NCBI RefSeq assembly: GCF_027797465.1
Contig: NZ_CP115608.1
Span: forward strand, 992,001-1,056,000
Reading direction: 5' to 3'
Length of the DNA stretch: 64,000 nt
Source of the DNA: Campylobacter sp. CN_NE2
GTDB lineage: Bacteria; Campylobacterota; Campylobacteria; Campylobacterales; Campylobacteraceae
Below the pieces are notes generated by a model that saw only the letters and a list, made by a program, of their open reading frames with translations, did no database searches and was not told the origin of the DNA. Below, piece after piece: positions 63,876 to 64,000 of the stretch. Position 1 is the first letter of the stretch; every line of letters begins with the position of its first letter. A program made the position numbers and the translations under genes.

Positions 63876-64000
63876 AAATTTTAAATTTAGCTTCTATTTT
63901 AAGCTTACAAGCACCAAGTTTAGCAAAAACTTACGCAAACGATGAAATTTTAACGCTTAGCGCAAATGATGATGATGCGATAGAGGGAGAATTTATAAAA
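63872..64000 (+). CDS. Campylobacter-type NuoF-like protein, 3' truncated by window end
   Basis: First 43 codons of a gene at the nuoF position, starting in ATGA overlap with the nuoE-like stop (MKILNLASILSLQAPSLAKT). No flavin or NADH motif is visible in this part. By position it should match the short NuoF substitute of C. jejuni (Cj1574c as I recall). Confidence 0.75.
   Translation, partial: MKILNLASILSLQAPSLAKTYANDEILTLSANDDDAIEGEFIK

Noticed and set aside
1-64000. Phase-variable homopolymer tracts
   Set aside because: Campylobacter often has long poly-G/C tracts; the longest G or C runs I noticed are about five bases, too short for slip-strand switching. A/T runs are common background.
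1-64000. Insertion sequence or prophage genes
   Set aside because: I saw no transposase, integrase or phage structural protein among the recognisable coding regions.

Overview
This 64 kb window is a piece of an AT-rich chromosome from a Campylobacter-type bacterium (Campylobacterota). The evidence is gene content and order: PerR of Campylobacter type, a Nuo operon that continues into the small NuoE/NuoF substitutes peculiar to Campylobacter, and blocks whose order I recall from C. jejuni (rplY-pth-lptG-lysA-HAD-pheA-hisC; dxs-perR-ubiE-xseA-serC; fabZ-lpxA-clpX-mreB-mreC-carB; serB-tal; greA-lpxB and surE-tcdA; dapB-purF; ilvE next to an SPFH protein). I saw no rRNA, tRNA, CRISPR array, prophage or insertion sequence. 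The species is not fixed by the sequence. However, three places where flagellar or chemotaxis genes normally sit (fliF-fliG-fliH, cheV-cheA-cheW, fliI) lack them here, which points to an aflagellate lineage such as C. hominis, C. ureolyticus or C. gracilis.

Layout. 1-2.6 kb: end of a glycan sugar transferase, a small DJ-1-like protein, a HIT protein and an MFS exporter. 2.7-12.1 kb: an iron/heme island. A HugZ-type heme oxygenase is on the plus strand. Facing it is a long minus-strand cluster of TonB-dependent receptor, ABC permease, ABC ATPase, binding protein, radical-SAM heme-opening enzyme (HutW/HmuW), flavodoxin, ExbB, ExbD and TonB. A good Fur-box match lies in front of the receptor, and a strongly folded three-hairpin element interrupts the cluster. 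12.4-25.7 kb: housekeeping genes on the minus strand (serine, menaquinone, isoprenoid, histidine, phenylalanine and lysine synthesis, LPS export, peptidyl-tRNA hydrolase, L25).

25.7-27.2 kb: an unknown membrane protein and a tiny ORF lying between dispersed palindromic repeats. 27.2-33.4 kb: pilT-like ATPase, tal, serB, metallophosphoesterase, argC, greA, lpxB. 33.4-36.7 kb: lipoprotein, surE, tcdA and a DUF697-type GTPase on the plus strand. 36.7-47 kb: racemase, EamA exporter, carB, mreC, mreB, clpX, lpxA, fabZ, queH on the minus strand. 47.1-52.7 kb: a giant DUF748/AsmA-like protein, a G-rich folded intergenic element, dapB and purF. 52.7-60.5 kb: bcp, tautomerase, ilvE, SPFH protein, a repeat-dense gap, trxB, trxA, gpsA, an AI-2E-type transporter and a lipoprotein. 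60.7-64 kb: nuoA-D and the Campylobacter-specific nuoE/nuoF-like genes, the last one cut by the window end.

Working together: the island from 2.7 to 12 kb should import heme (or another iron chelate) with its own TonB energiser and break it down by an oxygen-using route (HugZ) and an oxygen-independent one (radical SAM plus flavodoxin), which suits a microaerobe/anaerobe. The most unusual items are the motility scars, the combined heme island with its inserted hairpin element, two families of palindromic repeats, a potential G-quadruplex between the DUF748 gene and dapB, and a 9-bp minisatellite coding Asn-Ser-X repeats inside pth.
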